64,000 nt of DNA from Streptomonospora nanhaiensis (GTDB lineage: Bacteria > Actinomycetota > Actinomycetes > Streptosporangiales > Streptosporangiaceae). Location of the stretch: NCBI RefSeq assembly GCF_026642255.1, contig NZ_CP113264.1:62001-126000 (forward strand), written 5' to 3'. A program made the translations under genes and the position numbers. Under the pieces are notes generated by a model. It saw only the letters and a list, made by a program, of their open reading frames with translations, was not told the origin of the DNA and made no database searches. How positions within the stretch are numbered: position 1 is the stretch's first letter; each line of letters opens with the position of its first letter. Of the stretch, positions 1-13,036 are shown piece after piece.

Positions 1-814
1 GCATCACCAGAGTGGCCCGCATCGACATGCCCAGCTGCACCCCGGCCAGGCCCCACGTGTGGAAGACCGGCGCCGAGACCAGGATGCGGTCCGACGAGCG
101 CAGCGGGATGCGGGACAGCACCGACGCCGCGTCCTGCGGGCCCTTCGGCGTGGGCCGCCGCGCCCCCTTGGGGGCGCCCGTCGTCCCGGAGGTCAGTACG
201 ATCAGCCTGCCCGGCCGCTCCGGCGGTCCCGGCTCCGTGCCTGTGCCCTCCCGCGCCTCCCACGGCACCACCGGCCCCGGCCCCGACGGCTCGCCCCACG
301 CCGTCACCCGTGCCACCTCGGCAGGGAGCCCGGCGTACAGGGGCTCGAACTCGGTGTCCGCCACGAGCACCGCGACCTCGTTGTCCGCCACGGCCGCCGA
401 CAGCTGGCCGGCGGACAGCCCCGTGTTCAGCAGGACGGTGTCCGCGCCGAGACGGCCGCAGGCCGCCATCGTCTGCACGAAGGCACTGTGGTTGCGGCAC
501 AGCAGTCCCACGCGCGTCCCCTGGACCACACCCGCCCCGTGCAGCTCCCGGGCCAGCTGCCGGGCGCGCAGATCCATCTCACCGAAGGTCGTCGGCCCGC
601 GCTCGTCGATGACGGCCACGGCGCCCGGGGCGCGCTCGTTCGCCGCCGCGTACCCGCCGGCGATCGTGGCGCCCCACGTGCGCAGGGCCCGGAGCTGGCG
701 GACGATCCGATCGGGGCGGCCGGCGCTGAGCACACCGGCGCGGACCAGGACACGCGCCGTCCTGAGGGTTCGACGCAGTCGTGAAGGGGCGGGCGGTACG
801 GCGTTGGGCGCCAT
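1..814 (-). CDS. AMP-dependent acyl-CoA synthetase, N-terminal part (runs off left edge)
   Basis: The minus-strand frame opens with ATG at 814 and stays open to position 1, so only about 271 N-terminal residues are visible. They begin MAPNAVPPAPSRLRRTLRTA and carry the adenylate-forming P-loop motif LTSGTTGAPKGARR, followed by RILVSAPVFHTWGLAGVQLG, a layout typical of long-chain fatty-acid-CoA ligases (ANL superfamily). Known chemistry: ATP plus carboxylate gives an acyl-adenylate, then the CoA thioester. The substrate cannot be told, because the C-terminal domain lies outside the window. The overlapping plus-strand frames are GC-driven shadows. Confidence 0.9.
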   Translation of the reverse strand, partial: MAPNAVPPAPSRLRRTLRTARVLVRAGVLSAGRPDRIVRQLRALRTWGATIAGGYAAANERAPGAVAVIDERGPTTFGEMDLRARQLARELHGAGVVQGTRVGLLCRNHSAFVQTMAACGRLGADTVLLNTGLSAGQLSAAVADNEVAVLVADTEFEPLYAGLPAEVARVTAWGEPSGPGPVVPWEAREGTGTEPGPPERPGRLIVLTSGTTGAPKGARRPTPKGPQDAASVLSRIPLRSSDRILVSAPVFHTWGLAGVQLGMSMRATLVM

Positions 815-1163
815 GGTGTCTCCGGGAGGGCGACGGGGACGGGCGAAGCGTTCCGCGCCTCACCGGGGAGCCTTCGCCGCGTGACTCCCCGGAAGTACTG
901 CGACCGTAGGCGACGAACCCCCCGTGTTTCTGCGCACCCGGGTGAGTCCCCGCTCCCGGTTCCTTGTCACCGGGGTACGAATCGTGCCGCCCGTCCGGTG
1001 GAGCGGCCCCGCCCTCCCGCTGGTCCGGCGACGCGGGCGTCGCGGACGGGCCCGCGGGAGGGAGTGCAGGCGGAGGGGCCGCCGCGCACGGCGCGACGGC
1101 CCCCGGCCGACATGTCGGCCTACCGCCCAGGCGCCCGGTCGGGCGGCCCGGCGGCCACCCGGC
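815..1163. other. Intergenic region, no gene seen
   Basis: About 350 bases lie between the start of the acyl-CoA synthetase gene and the stop of the secreted-protein gene, both on the minus strand. The short frames here show no ribosome binding site or protein-like composition. It presumably holds the synthetase promoter, but no convincing -35/-10 pair could be picked. Confidence 0.5.
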
Positions 1164-1853
1164 TCAGCCGGACACGGTGATCGGCGCGGCGGGGTCGTCG
1201 GCGTTCGTCACCAGGTAGGTGGCGGTGAAGTCGGACGTCGTCGCGCTGGTCGGGCAGCCGAAGCCGCCCTCCACCTCGACCGGGGCCGTCGTGTCGAACG
1301 CCAGCGTCGACGCCGGGTTCCCGTTCGTCCACGTGCCGCCCACGGGGACCGGGGCGTCCGGGCTGACGGTGGCGGTGCAGGAGGCGAGACCCCTGGTGGT
1401 CACGACGATGCCGCCCGCGGGCACCACCATCGTGCCGACCGAGGGGGCCCCGAACTGCATGGTCATCTCCCAGACGGGATCGGCGACGGCCACGGTGGCG
1501 CTCACCAGGGGCACGTTGGTGGAGCAGCTGCCGAAGTCCGGGGAGTTGATGGGGCCGGAGACGGCTCCGTTCGGGTTGTGGTTGCCCGGGGCGGCCGGGA
1601 CCAGGTTGTTGCCACCGCCGGGAGAGGTGGACGACACCTGGCAGGTCACCACGACGGTGCCCGCCGTGAAGGTCGCGGTGCCGTCCAGGACCGCCTCGAA
1701 GGCGGCCCCCGCGGGGTCGACGGTGGTGGAGGCCTGCTGGGCGGCGAGGGCGCCGCCGCTCCAGGACAGGGCCAGGACCCCCGCCGCCGCGACGGCGACG
1801 GCCGTGCGGGAGCGGGCGGGGAAGGGACGGGGTCTCGGTCGCGGAACCGACAT
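1164..1853 (-). CDS. Secreted hypothetical protein with four cysteines
   Basis: The protein has 229 residues. An Arg-rich n-region and a hydrophobic core (VAVAAAGVLALSWSGGALA) form a signal peptide, probably cleaved after ALA near residue 37. The mature part is Thr/Val/Gly/Pro-rich and likely beta-rich. It contains four cysteines (VTCQV, GSCST, ASCTA, FGCPT), consistent with two disulfides in an exported protein. It lies 158 bp downstream of the DUF6230/DUF6114 pair on the same strand and may belong to the same envelope-associated set. No enzymatic motif is seen and the function is unknown. Confidence 0.75.
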   Translation of the reverse strand: MSVPRPRPRPFPARSRTAVAVAAAGVLALSWSGGALAAQQASTTVDPAGAAFEAVLDGTATFTAGTVVVTCQVSSTSPGGGNNLVPAAPGNHNPNGAVSGPINSPDFGSCSTNVPLVSATVAVADPVWEMTMQFGAPSVGTMVVPAGGIVVTTRGLASCTATVSPDAPVPVGGTWTNGNPASTLAFDTTAPVEVEGGFGCPTSATTSDFTATYLVTNADDPAAPITVSG

Positions 1854-2011
1854 GGGTACTCCTCGTGTGTGACGGCCGGCGGGCGCGCGGGGGCTCCGAC
1901 CGGCGGGAACTGGGGGTACGCGCCGACTCGGTAGACATGGCTTTCCTGGTGGACCGGGGAGCCCGTGCGGGCTCCCCGGGGGTACGGGGACCGTTCAGGC
2001 CGCCACGGGGA

Positions 2012-2509
2012 TCACTGGTCGGGGGCGGGGCGGGGAGGAGCCGGGGCGCCGCCGGGGGCGGGTTCCCGGGCGGGAGGCTCCCCTGCCGGAACGGTCGCCG
2101 CTGTCGGCGAGTGCCGCCCGCGGCGGCGCCCCCTGCGGGGAGGCCGCGCCACGGGCCGCCAGGCGAACGCCAGACCGCCGCCGGCCAGCGCGAGCAGTGT
2201 GCCGACCACCAGACCCCCCAGGTTGGACAGGATCAGGGCGCCCAGCCCGAGGAACCCGGCCAGCGCACCCGTGACGACGTGCTGGTTGGGGGTGAACCAT
2301 GTGACCAGGCCGAGGACGGCGAGCATCCCGCCGAACATCAGCGAGGAGACCCCGCCGACACCGGTCTGGATCATCAGCTCCACCGGCATCGCGACGAGAG
2401 ACGCCATGACGGCGCCGGAGAGGATCATGAGGAGCCCGCCGGCGAAGGGGCGCCGCTTGCGCCAGCCGCGCCAGGAGGACCCCAGCCCGCGCAACGACCT
2501 CAGAAGCAC
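2012..2509 (-). CDS. DUF6114-type membrane protein
   Basis: The predicted protein has 165 residues and starts with GTG at 2509, overlapping the stop of the upstream DUF6230 gene by 10 bases. A GGGGAG ribosome site five bases upstream supports this start. After a basic N-terminus (RGWRKRRPF) come four hydrophobic segments at about residues 18-40, 45-65, 75-95 and 100-125, then a Pro/Arg-rich cytoplasmic tail. The family name is assigned from memory of actinomycete gene pairs in which a DUF6230 secreted protein is followed by a DUF6114 membrane protein. The role is unknown; the overlap implies coupled translation. Confidence 0.65.
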   Translation of the reverse strand: MLLRSLRGLGSSWRGWRKRRPFAGGLLMILSGAVMASLVAMPVELMIQTGVGGVSSLMFGGMLAVLGLVTWFTPNQHVVTGALAGFLGLGALILSNLGGLVVGTLLALAGGGLAFAWRPVARPPRRGRRRGRHSPTAATVPAGEPPAREPAPGGAPAPPRPAPDQ

Positions 2510-3141
2510 TCGCTCTCCCCGAGGCTGAGGCCGAGGCTCAGGCCGGAGAGGCGGAAGGTCCCGGCGCTGGCGGCCCTCGCCGTCTGTTCCAGGTCCTGCA
2601 CGACGATCACGTCGGACTGCATGCCGAACAGGTCGTTGAAGCCCTGTGCACCGGACGGTCCCTTGTCGAGGGTGCCCGCGTCGCGCCCGATCTCGATGTT
2701 CTCGAACTCGGCGTTGCCGTCCATCTGGGACATGTCGATGACCAGGTTCTCCGCCTGGACGGGCGTGCCCTGGTCCCCGGCGGTGAGTTCGAGGGAGATC
2801 GTCCCGATGAGGGGGAACTCGGTGAGGACCGACTGGCACAGCCCGTCGATCTCGGCGCTCTCGATACCGGCGACGGCGACGGGGACGGCCTCCTCGCGCA
2901 CGGTCTGGTCCAGCCAGCCGTACTGGACGAAGCCCTCACCGCGCAGTTCGTCGGCCGAGATCTTGAATTCCTGGCCCGAGACCGTGAACGAGGCCGCGAG
3001 CGCGCCCTGGGCCATGGCGACGAGGATCCCGCCCACGGCGACGCCGGCCGGGACGGAGAAGAGGGCGAAGCGCTTCCAGCTGGTGTGGCTCTCGGGGGTC
3101 CTCGCGGACGCGTCGGCCACGTCGGGGGATGCGGTGTCCAT
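2500..3141 (-). CDS. DUF6230-type exported or anchored protein
   Basis: The protein has 213 residues and starts with ATG at 3141, with GGAAGGA six bases upstream. A short charged N-terminus (HTSWKRFALFS) precedes a hydrophobic segment at residues 28-50 that reads as a signal anchor or signal peptide. The rest (ASFTVSGQEFKISADELRG and following) is a soluble extracellular domain rich in Asp and Glu. Two cysteines occur, one in LCQSVL and one in the terminal ESECF. It resembles the DUF6230 family of Streptomyces and relatives. It is the first gene of a two-gene unit with the DUF6114 protein. Function unknown. Confidence 0.65.
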   Translation of the reverse strand: MDTASPDVADASARTPESHTSWKRFALFSVPAGVAVGGILVAMAQGALAASFTVSGQEFKISADELRGEGFVQYGWLDQTVREEAVPVAVAGIESAEIDGLCQSVLTEFPLIGTISLELTAGDQGTPVQAENLVIDMSQMDGNAEFENIEIGRDAGTLDKGPSGAQGFNDLFGMQSDVIVVQDLEQTARAASAGTFRLSGLSLGLSLGESECF

Positions 3142-3586
3142 GCGTGTCCTTCCGGGTGAACGGCCGCGCTGCGCCTGCCGTCCCCCCGAACATCCGGCAC
3201 GCGGCCTGGCCGTGCGCCCCCGGGCGGGGCGGCTCCGGACCAGTTTCCCTGACGCTGCACATCATGTATCGGTGTCGAGGGGATTTCAAGAGTCCGGGGG
3301 AAAATTATCCGCCGTTTCTCACGATTCCCCGGAATGATCTTGCCTTGTCCCGACAGGGCTGTGACGTGGGACAACACGGGAATTGCCGAGGTTGGAGGCG
3401 GGAGGCAATTCGTGTGTTCCGCTGCGGAGCGAATCGCCTTCCGGAAGCGGTTGGGTCCGTTTCTTGTCATTTCGGTGAGTGCGTTCGGGGGTGCGGTTCG
3501 TCAGCCGGGTGAGTGGACGGACCACGCGCGGGGTCCGGCGGAACCGGGGGCGCCGGCACGGAGGAGGAGGGCGGCCCCCGCCGTTC

Positions 3587-3610
3587 TCTCGCGCGCGTGC
3601 GCGCGCGAGA
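3587..3610. repeat. Alternating-GC inverted repeat upstream of the rRNA promoters
   Basis: TCTCGCGCGC (3587-3596) and GCGCGCGAGA (3601-3610) pair perfectly around GTGC. The arms are alternating purine/pyrimidine, a composition known to favour cruciform or Z-DNA. No T-tract follows, so it is not a classical terminator. Confidence 0.6.
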
Positions 3611-3683
3611 AGAGCGTGCCCCGGCCCCCGGGTGCGCAACGGATCCCGCGGTCGGGCTGTGAGTGGCGACACAGGTCGTTCGG

Positions 3684-3713
3684 TTTGCCGCGTGCCGTGG
3701 CGGGGGGTAGTGT
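3684..3713 (+). promoter_or_regulatory. Candidate rRNA promoter P1
   Basis: TTTGCC at 3684-3689 and TAGTGT at 3708-3713 are separated by 18 bp. This matches the -35/-10 style of actinomycete rrn promoters, and the 16S 5' end lies about 520 bp downstream. Confidence 0.45.
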
Positions 3714-3806
3714 TCTCCGAGTCGCCACGGGACGGCGAGCGGGCCTCAGGGTCGGCTCGGAACCGGGCCGGGTTCGGCGGCACAATCTCTTCTCTGGATC
3801 ACGCGG

Positions 3807-3834
3807 TTCGAGCACTGTTCGGACCATGTAAACT
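3807..3834 (+). promoter_or_regulatory. Candidate rRNA promoter P2
   Basis: TTCGAG at 3807-3812 and TAAACT at 3829-3834 are separated by 16 bp. It belongs to a tandem promoter series ahead of the rRNA operon. Confidence 0.45.
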
Positions 3835-3925
3835 CAGGGAGTCGCTTCAAAAGCCCAGTCCATTCGGACAAAAGCAGACGAAGCAAACGGGCTTTACCCC
3901 GATCAGAACCACCACAAACCGCCGA

Positions 3926-3955
3926 TTTGGCGGGGCGCGGAACACCTGATAAAGT
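3926..3955 (+). promoter_or_regulatory. Candidate rRNA promoter P3
   Basis: TTTGGC at 3926-3931 and TAAAGT at 3950-3955 are separated by 18 bp. It is the closest of the three candidates to the boxA leader and the 16S gene. Confidence 0.5.
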
Positions 3956-4040
3956 AAAGACACAACAAAGCGGAAACGCAGACGCCTTCCACGGAAGAGC
4001 AGACGGCCGGAACGGCTGGCGCTTGTACGGGAAGAGCGGT

Positions 4041-4062
4041 TGTTTCTTGAGAACTCAACAGC
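4041..4062 (+). promoter_or_regulatory. rRNA leader boxA-like antitermination signal
   Basis: TGTTTCTTGAGAACTCAACA lies about 170 bp ahead of 16S. It closely matches the conserved actinobacterial rrn leader boxA (form TGTTCTTTGAGAACTCAA), which in known systems recruits NusB/NusE for antitermination. Confidence 0.7.
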
Positions 4063-4230
4063 GCGTGTTTGATTTTCTTTAAGCCATGTTTGTTTTGGCC
4101 CCGTCACCCGAACAGTGGTTCGGTGTGAAGGGTTCCTTTGATTAACCAGGGCAACCTGGTTGGTCAGGATTACTTCTAGGTTTATCCGCCCCAGGCCGAC
4201 CTCACGGTCGCCGGGACGGATGGTATGACC

Positions 4231-9226
<4,996 letters not shown>

Positions 9227-9327
9227 TGCAGATAATTGGATGTTCGCGCACACTTTTCACGGAGTTTCGGCTCGCTGTGATCCCCTTGCACTGGGTTGTG
9301 GTGTGGGGTGTGGGTCTGGTGGGTTGT

Positions 9328-9450
9328 TGGTTTCCGTGGTGGTTATTGCTGGAGGGTCACACCCGGTCTCTTTCCGAACCCGGTCGTTAAGTCTCCTTGC
9401 GCTGATGGTACTGCCCTGTGGTGGGGTGGGAGAGTAGGTCGCTGCCACGG
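9328..9450 (+). rRNA. rrf: 5S ribosomal RNA
   Basis: Some 100 bp after 23S, a roughly 120-base segment starts GTTTCCGTGGTGG and ends GCTGCCACGG, whose ends pair. It contains the 5S core TCCGAACCCGG and GGGTGGGAGAGTAGGTCGC. End positions are approximate. Confidence 0.92.
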
Positions 9451-9461
9451 TTTTTTGTTGG

Positions 9462-9498
9462 GGAGGGGGTTGCCTTGTGGGCGGCCCCCTCCTTTTTT
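9462..9498 (+). terminator. Intrinsic terminator of the rRNA operon
   Basis: GGAGGGGGTTGCC (9462-9474) pairs with GGCGGCCCCCTCC (9480-9492), a 13-bp stem with two G-U pairs and a 5-base loop. Six T residues follow (9493-9498). Confidence 0.9.
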
Positions 9499-10064
9499 GC
9501 GCGCATGCTTGTGCGTTTGTGAATCGGGTGGTGGGCAGGAGTGGTGGTGGGGGGTGGGGTGGCCCCCCTGTTTCCAGGAAAGCGGAGTGGGGGTGTGCCG
9601 CGCCAGGGGAGGATGCCGCCTGTGGACGAGCTGCCGCCTGTGGACAACACGGGGCCCGCAGGCACTCACGGCCTCCAGGAGGCGGGTGAGGGCTTTCCGT
9701 GCGCGTCGCCGGGGCCGCACACCCGACGACCCCGCCCGTGCCCGTCGGGGGGACGTGAGCCTTCGGGGGGCAGGACGCGCCACCGGCCCTCTTCCGCGTC
9801 CCGCGGGCGGTCCCGGAGCGGTGCCGGGCCGACCTCGGCCGGCGGGGGCGCCGCACGGGGTGACCGTGCCTGCCGTGCTCGGGATCTCGGCACGGGCACC
9901 ACAGGAAGCGCCTCATCCCCGGACCCGGCCGCGGGCACCGGGAGGAGGCGCCCGTCGCAGCGGGACCGGATGCACCAGGGGGCGGGGTCCCGCACAGACA
10001 GCGCCTGGGTGGGGCGCTCGGAAGTGCGCGGGGGAGGCGGCCGGAATTGGGGAGCCGCTTTTTC
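9499..10064. other. Intergenic region with two DnaA-box-like sites
   Basis: The frames here look like GC shadows and have no ribosome sites. TGTGGACGA (9621-9629) and TGTGGACAA (9639-9647) resemble the GC-rich actinobacterial DnaA box (reverse of TTGTCCACA). Nothing else was recognised. Confidence 0.5.
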
Positions 10065-10160
10065 TCAGTCCTCGTCGGCTTCGGGGGAGTCGATGAGCTG
10101 CCGCAGCAGCGCAACGAAGTCTTCTTCGCTCATCGCCGACCAGTCCACGTGCTCGTTCAT
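10065..10160 (-). CDS. Possible small acidic protein (31 aa)
   Basis: This short minus-strand frame starts with ATG at 10160 and encodes MNEHVDWSAMSEEDFVALLR plus an acidic tail ending EADED. The composition is that of an amphipathic acidic helix, and third codon positions are mostly G or C. The upstream ribosome site is weak. It lies downstream of the zinc-ribbon gene on the same strand. It could be a real micro-protein or chance. Confidence 0.35.
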   Translation of the reverse strand: MNEHVDWSAMSEEDFVALLRQLIDSPEADED

Positions 10161-10318
10161 GCTCTGCGGTTTTCCCAGCCTGCGGACCAATAAGCCTGCG
10201 GTGGCCGAATTGCTTTGAGAAGACTGGGTTAACACCGCGTTGGCGCAGGTGGAGGAACCGTGGACAAGCGGGGCTGAGCCCCTCGCGGACCTTTTCCGGG
10301 TTCCTCCCCCGCCACGTC

Positions 10319-10627
10319 TCAGACGCGCTGCTGGAGGGCGCTCCGGCACTCGGGGCAGCGGCACCGCTTGTTGTACCCGGTGACGGTGCCGTGCGGCAGG
10401 GAGGGGTCCCGCTGCTCGGTGAGCGTGAAGTCGAGCTGGTCGCCGAAGGCTGTGAGGACCCGCGCGGTCGAGAAGACCTGCTTCGGGGTGATGCCCAGTT
10501 CGGTCGCCGCTTCGTCGATGTGCCTCCCCATGCGGAGTTTCGCGATGAGACGGGACCGGGTACTCGGCGGCATCTGGGCCTCCGCGTTCGCGATCAGCTG
10601 CTCGGCGTCGTCAATGGGGTAGCTCAT
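10319..10627 (-). CDS. Small HTH-like protein with C-terminal zinc-ribbon motif
   Basis: The protein has 102 residues and starts with ATG at 10627, preceded by GAGG. Residues 30-65 (RSRLIAKLRMGRHIDEAATE then LGITPKQVFSTARVL) read as a helix-turn-helix. The C-terminus HGTVTGYNKRCRCPECRSA carries a Cys-x-Cys-x2-Cys cluster. The HGT-x-GY...CRC-x2-C pattern recurs in actinobacterial and actinophage proteins. A nucleic-acid-binding role is inferred from the two motifs only. Confidence 0.7.
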   Translation of the reverse strand: MSYPIDDAEQLIANAEAQMPPSTRSRLIAKLRMGRHIDEAATELGITPKQVFSTARVLTAFGDQLDFTLTEQRDPSLPHGTVTGYNKRCRCPECRSALQQRV

Positions 10628-11088
10628 GGGTTTCCTCTATGTGTGCGGGTACGCCTGCCGCAGCAGGCACCTCAAGCATCGTACGCGGTTTCTTCCCGCT
10701 GGTATCGGGGTGAGACATAGGTGACAGGCGATGCCGAACCCCGTCTCCGCCCGGGTCGCCCTCCAGCGGTCTCCCGTCCCTTCGTGCCGGTGTTCTCCTC
10801 GGCTGCCTCCGTCGGTCCGTGTTGTTCGACCCTGAGTGGTCCATGTTGTCACTGTGACTGAGGAGAAGGACAAAACCTGGAGTGTTCGATGATGAACATG
10901 CGCCTCCCAGTTCCTCAACCTGGCTACTTAATGTGACAAAAGGCAGGTTTGCCGCCCATGAGGGTGGAAGGAGGGAACCTGTAATGCATCGAATCTGCTG
11001 CTCTTTTCTAGAAACGCATTGCTAGATGCTAGGCGCCGTGTTTCGCTGGTGTCCTACCATCTTCGCTCTGCGTCATTGGATGAGCCTC
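10628..11088. other. Intergenic region with a 13-codon leader-like ORF
   Basis: Upstream of the XRE-DUF5753 gene, an AAGGAGG site (10969-10975) precedes ATG at 10984. The frame of 13 codons (MHRICCSFLETHC) stops at 11023-11025. The next ATG, at 11026, is in frame with the XRE gene. This short ORF might be a translational leader. No other gene is evident. Confidence 0.35.
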
Positions 11089-11922
11089 ATGACCAGCCCC
11101 ACGGTTCGTCGTCGGCGACTGTCCGCCGAACTCCGCCGCCGCCGAGTCCAGGCCGGCCTGACCCTCAGCGATGTCGCAGAGGAGCTGGAGTGGTCCCCGG
11201 CCAAGCTCGGACACATCGAGACGGGTATCCGCAAGTGGCCCTCCGTCATGGAGATCGCGGCCCTCCTCCGCCTGTACGGGGTGACGGGAGGTCAGCGCGA
11301 GGCCATCCTGACCCTGGTCCGGGAGTCCCGGCTCCGACCCTGGTGGACCGAGTACGAGGACGTCCTCTCCTCCGCCTACGTCGGCAACGAGGCCGGGGCC
11401 GTGTCCGTCCAGACGTACGCGGGCATCCTCGTCCCCGACCTCCTCCAGGTGCCCGACTACACCGCCTCGGTGGCCCGTGCCCTGGGGCACGGGGACCGGG
11501 GGGCCGACCGCATGGTCGCGGCCTACCTCAAGCGCCAGGAGGTCCTCGACCACGGCGGACTCGAGCGCTACCACGCCGTCCTCGAGGAGGACGCCCTCCA
11601 CAGGATCGGTTCCGACCTGGAGCTGTTGCGGGCGCAGACCTCCCGGATCGTCGAGCTGGCGACCGGGTCCGACCGGGTGACGGTGCAGCTGCTGCCCACC
11701 TCGGCCGGGCCCCACCGCGGGGTGGCGGGCCCCTTCTCCGTCCTGGAGTTCGACGAGGACGAGTCGGCGCTCGCCTACGTCGACGCGACCCAGGGAGGGT
11801 CGATCGTGGAGTCGGACGAATCCGTCCGCGCCTGCAAACAGGTATGGTCCGAACTCACCGGCACAGCGGCGTCTCCGCAGGCCACCATCGGGATCCTGCG
11901 GAGGATGGCGCTGCTGACCTGA
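11089..11922 (+). CDS. XRE-family regulator with DUF5753 domain
   Basis: From the ATG at 11089 the protein has 277 residues; in-frame ATGs at 11026 and 11080 are alternatives, none with a good ribosome site. Residues 6-60 form an XRE helix-turn-helix (LRRRRVQAGLTLSDVAEELE, then KLGHIETG). The remainder matches the DUF5753 ligand-like domain (VSVQTYAGILVPDLLQVPDY, PFSVLEFDEDE, YVDATQGGSIVES). In most actinomycete loci such a gene is followed by a small DUF397 gene; here none follows. The DNA target is unknown. Confidence 0.85.
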   Translation: MTSPTVRRRRLSAELRRRRVQAGLTLSDVAEELEWSPAKLGHIETGIRKWPSVMEIAALLRLYGVTGGQREAILTLVRESRLRPWWTEYEDVLSSAYVGNEAGAVSVQTYAGILVPDLLQVPDYTASVARALGHGDRGADRMVAAYLKRQEVLDHGGLERYHAVLEEDALHRIGSDLELLRAQTSRIVELATGSDRVTVQLLPTSAGPHRGVAGPFSVLEFDEDESALAYVDATQGGSIVESDESVRACKQVWSELTGTAASPQATIGILRRMALLT

Positions 11923-12107
11923 CCCCGTCGGCGCCCCGGCAGGGGGATCGACGCCAGAAGTTGGTGCGAATCGGTCCACCGTGGCAGGGACCGCCCCCGA
12001 TGGCTTGCTAGTCTGCTAGGTGACAACCTCATAAAGTTCTCCACGGAGCCCCCGTCCCCTGACGGGAGCCCGTGTGCACGCACCGGATCAACGAAAGGGT
12101 CCAGACA

Positions 12108-12230
12108 GTGAAGAAGATCATCGTTCTGGCGCTGGTGGCCCTCGGGGCTTTCGCCGTCTACCGCAAGATCCAGGCGGACCGCGCCGAGCTCGACCTGTGG
12201 ACCGAGGCCACGGCGGCCAGCGAGAGCTGA
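12108..12230 (+). CDS. DLW-39 family protein
   Basis: A 40-residue frame starts with GTG at 12108 and has GAAAGG 12 bases upstream. It reads KKIIVLALVALGAFAVYRK (one membrane helix), then a short charged tail with the family signature ELDLW. This tiny protein is conserved in actinobacteria between gyrA/DUF3566 and tRNA-Ala, and tRNA-Ala follows here at 12478. Gene and position support each other. Function unknown. Confidence 0.85.
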   Translation: MKKIIVLALVALGAFAVYRKIQADRAELDLWTEATAASES

Positions 12231-12452
12231 CCACCGGGCCGCCCGGCAGCCGCGAGCGGCCGGGTGGGCGCCATCGGGCGAACCGGGGGTGGGCGCGGCG
12301 CGCGCCGTCCCGGATCCCGCTCATCAGTGACACGAAGACGTGGGTGGGCCGACAATCCTGTGGCGCGACCCACGGCTTTGTGCTGTCACGGGTCCTCCCC
12401 GGCGACCGCATGATCGCAGACGCCTCCGAGGACGGTATGCTCTGCATAGCGG

Positions 12453-12471
12453 CCCGGGCCTGAAGCCCGGG
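12453..12471 (+). terminator. Hairpin between the DLW-39 gene and tRNA-Ala
   Basis: CCCGGGC (12453-12459) and GCCCGGG (12465-12471) pair around CTGAA, just before the tRNA 5' end. There is no T-tract. It could end the upstream transcript or affect processing. Confidence 0.4.
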
Positions 12472-12477
12472 TTCCGC

Positions 12478-12550
12478 GGGGCCATAGCTCAGCTGGCAGA
12501 GCGCCGGTTTTGCATACCGGAGGTCAGGGGTTCGACTCCCCTTGGCTCCA
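12478..12550 (+). tRNA. tRNA-Ala (TGC)
   Basis: The 73-nt cloverleaf has acceptor GGGGCCA pairing with TGGCTCC. The anticodon stem CCGGT/ACCGG encloses TTTGCAT (anticodon TGC). The T-arm is AGGGG-TTCGACT-CCCCT. The CCA end is not encoded. The location after the DLW-39 gene is the conserved origin-proximal site. Confidence 0.95.
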
Positions 12551-12580
12551 CAGCGAGAACGCGCAGACCAGACGTTGTGA

Positions 12581-12606
12581 CGGGGACTCCCTACCGGGGG
12601 TCCCCG
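12581..12606 (+). terminator. Terminator after tRNA-Ala
   Basis: CGGGGACTCCC (12581-12591) pairs with GGGGGTCCCCG (12596-12606), one G-U, around TACC. The T-rich sequence TTTCGCGTTT follows. Confidence 0.7.
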
Positions 12607-12770
12607 TTTCGCGTTTCCGGTCCCTGGACCGGTTGTGGACCGGACGGCGTCGGTCATGCCGCAAGCGCCGTAACAAGCGCTGACGGGAGGGCCCGGGGTA
12701 AGAGAGATACCCCGGGTCCGCCCCTCCTCTCAGGATCGCACACACCACCCCCCGAGCAGGAAGGCAGACC

Positions 12771-12947
12771 ATGAGCACGAAGACCGCCGTCCGGATCGCC
12801 TACGCGACCCTCACTCTCGCCCTGGTCACCGCCGTCATCGGCACCCTTTCCCAGGGCACCCCCTGGTGGATCTGGGCCGTCCTGGCCCTGGTCGCCGTCG
12901 GCGTCGTCACCGTCCACATCCTGGCCCGCCGCGCCGGCCTCATGTAG
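12771..12947 (+). CDS. Small two-helix membrane protein
   Basis: The 58-residue protein starts with ATG at 12771, with AGGAAGG upstream. Two hydrophobic segments (about residues 8-27 and 32-50) are separated by SQGTPWW, and the protein ends in ARRAGLM. Codon use is typical of the genome. No family was recognised. Confidence 0.65.
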   Translation: MSTKTAVRIAYATLTLALVTAVIGTLSQGTPWWIWAVLALVAVGVVTVHILARRAGLM

Positions 12948-13036
12948 ACGCGAACGCCGGCGTCCCGTCCGGCGCAGGAGCGGACCGTCCGGTCCCGCCT
13001 GCCGGGTTGTCCGGGGCTCTTCCGACCGCGTGGGGG

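Noticed and set aside
9257..10114. 285-aa open frame on the minus strand across the 5S region
   Set aside because: It covers the 5S gene and the rRNA terminator, its composition is Pro/Arg/Thr low complexity, and it has no ribosome site.
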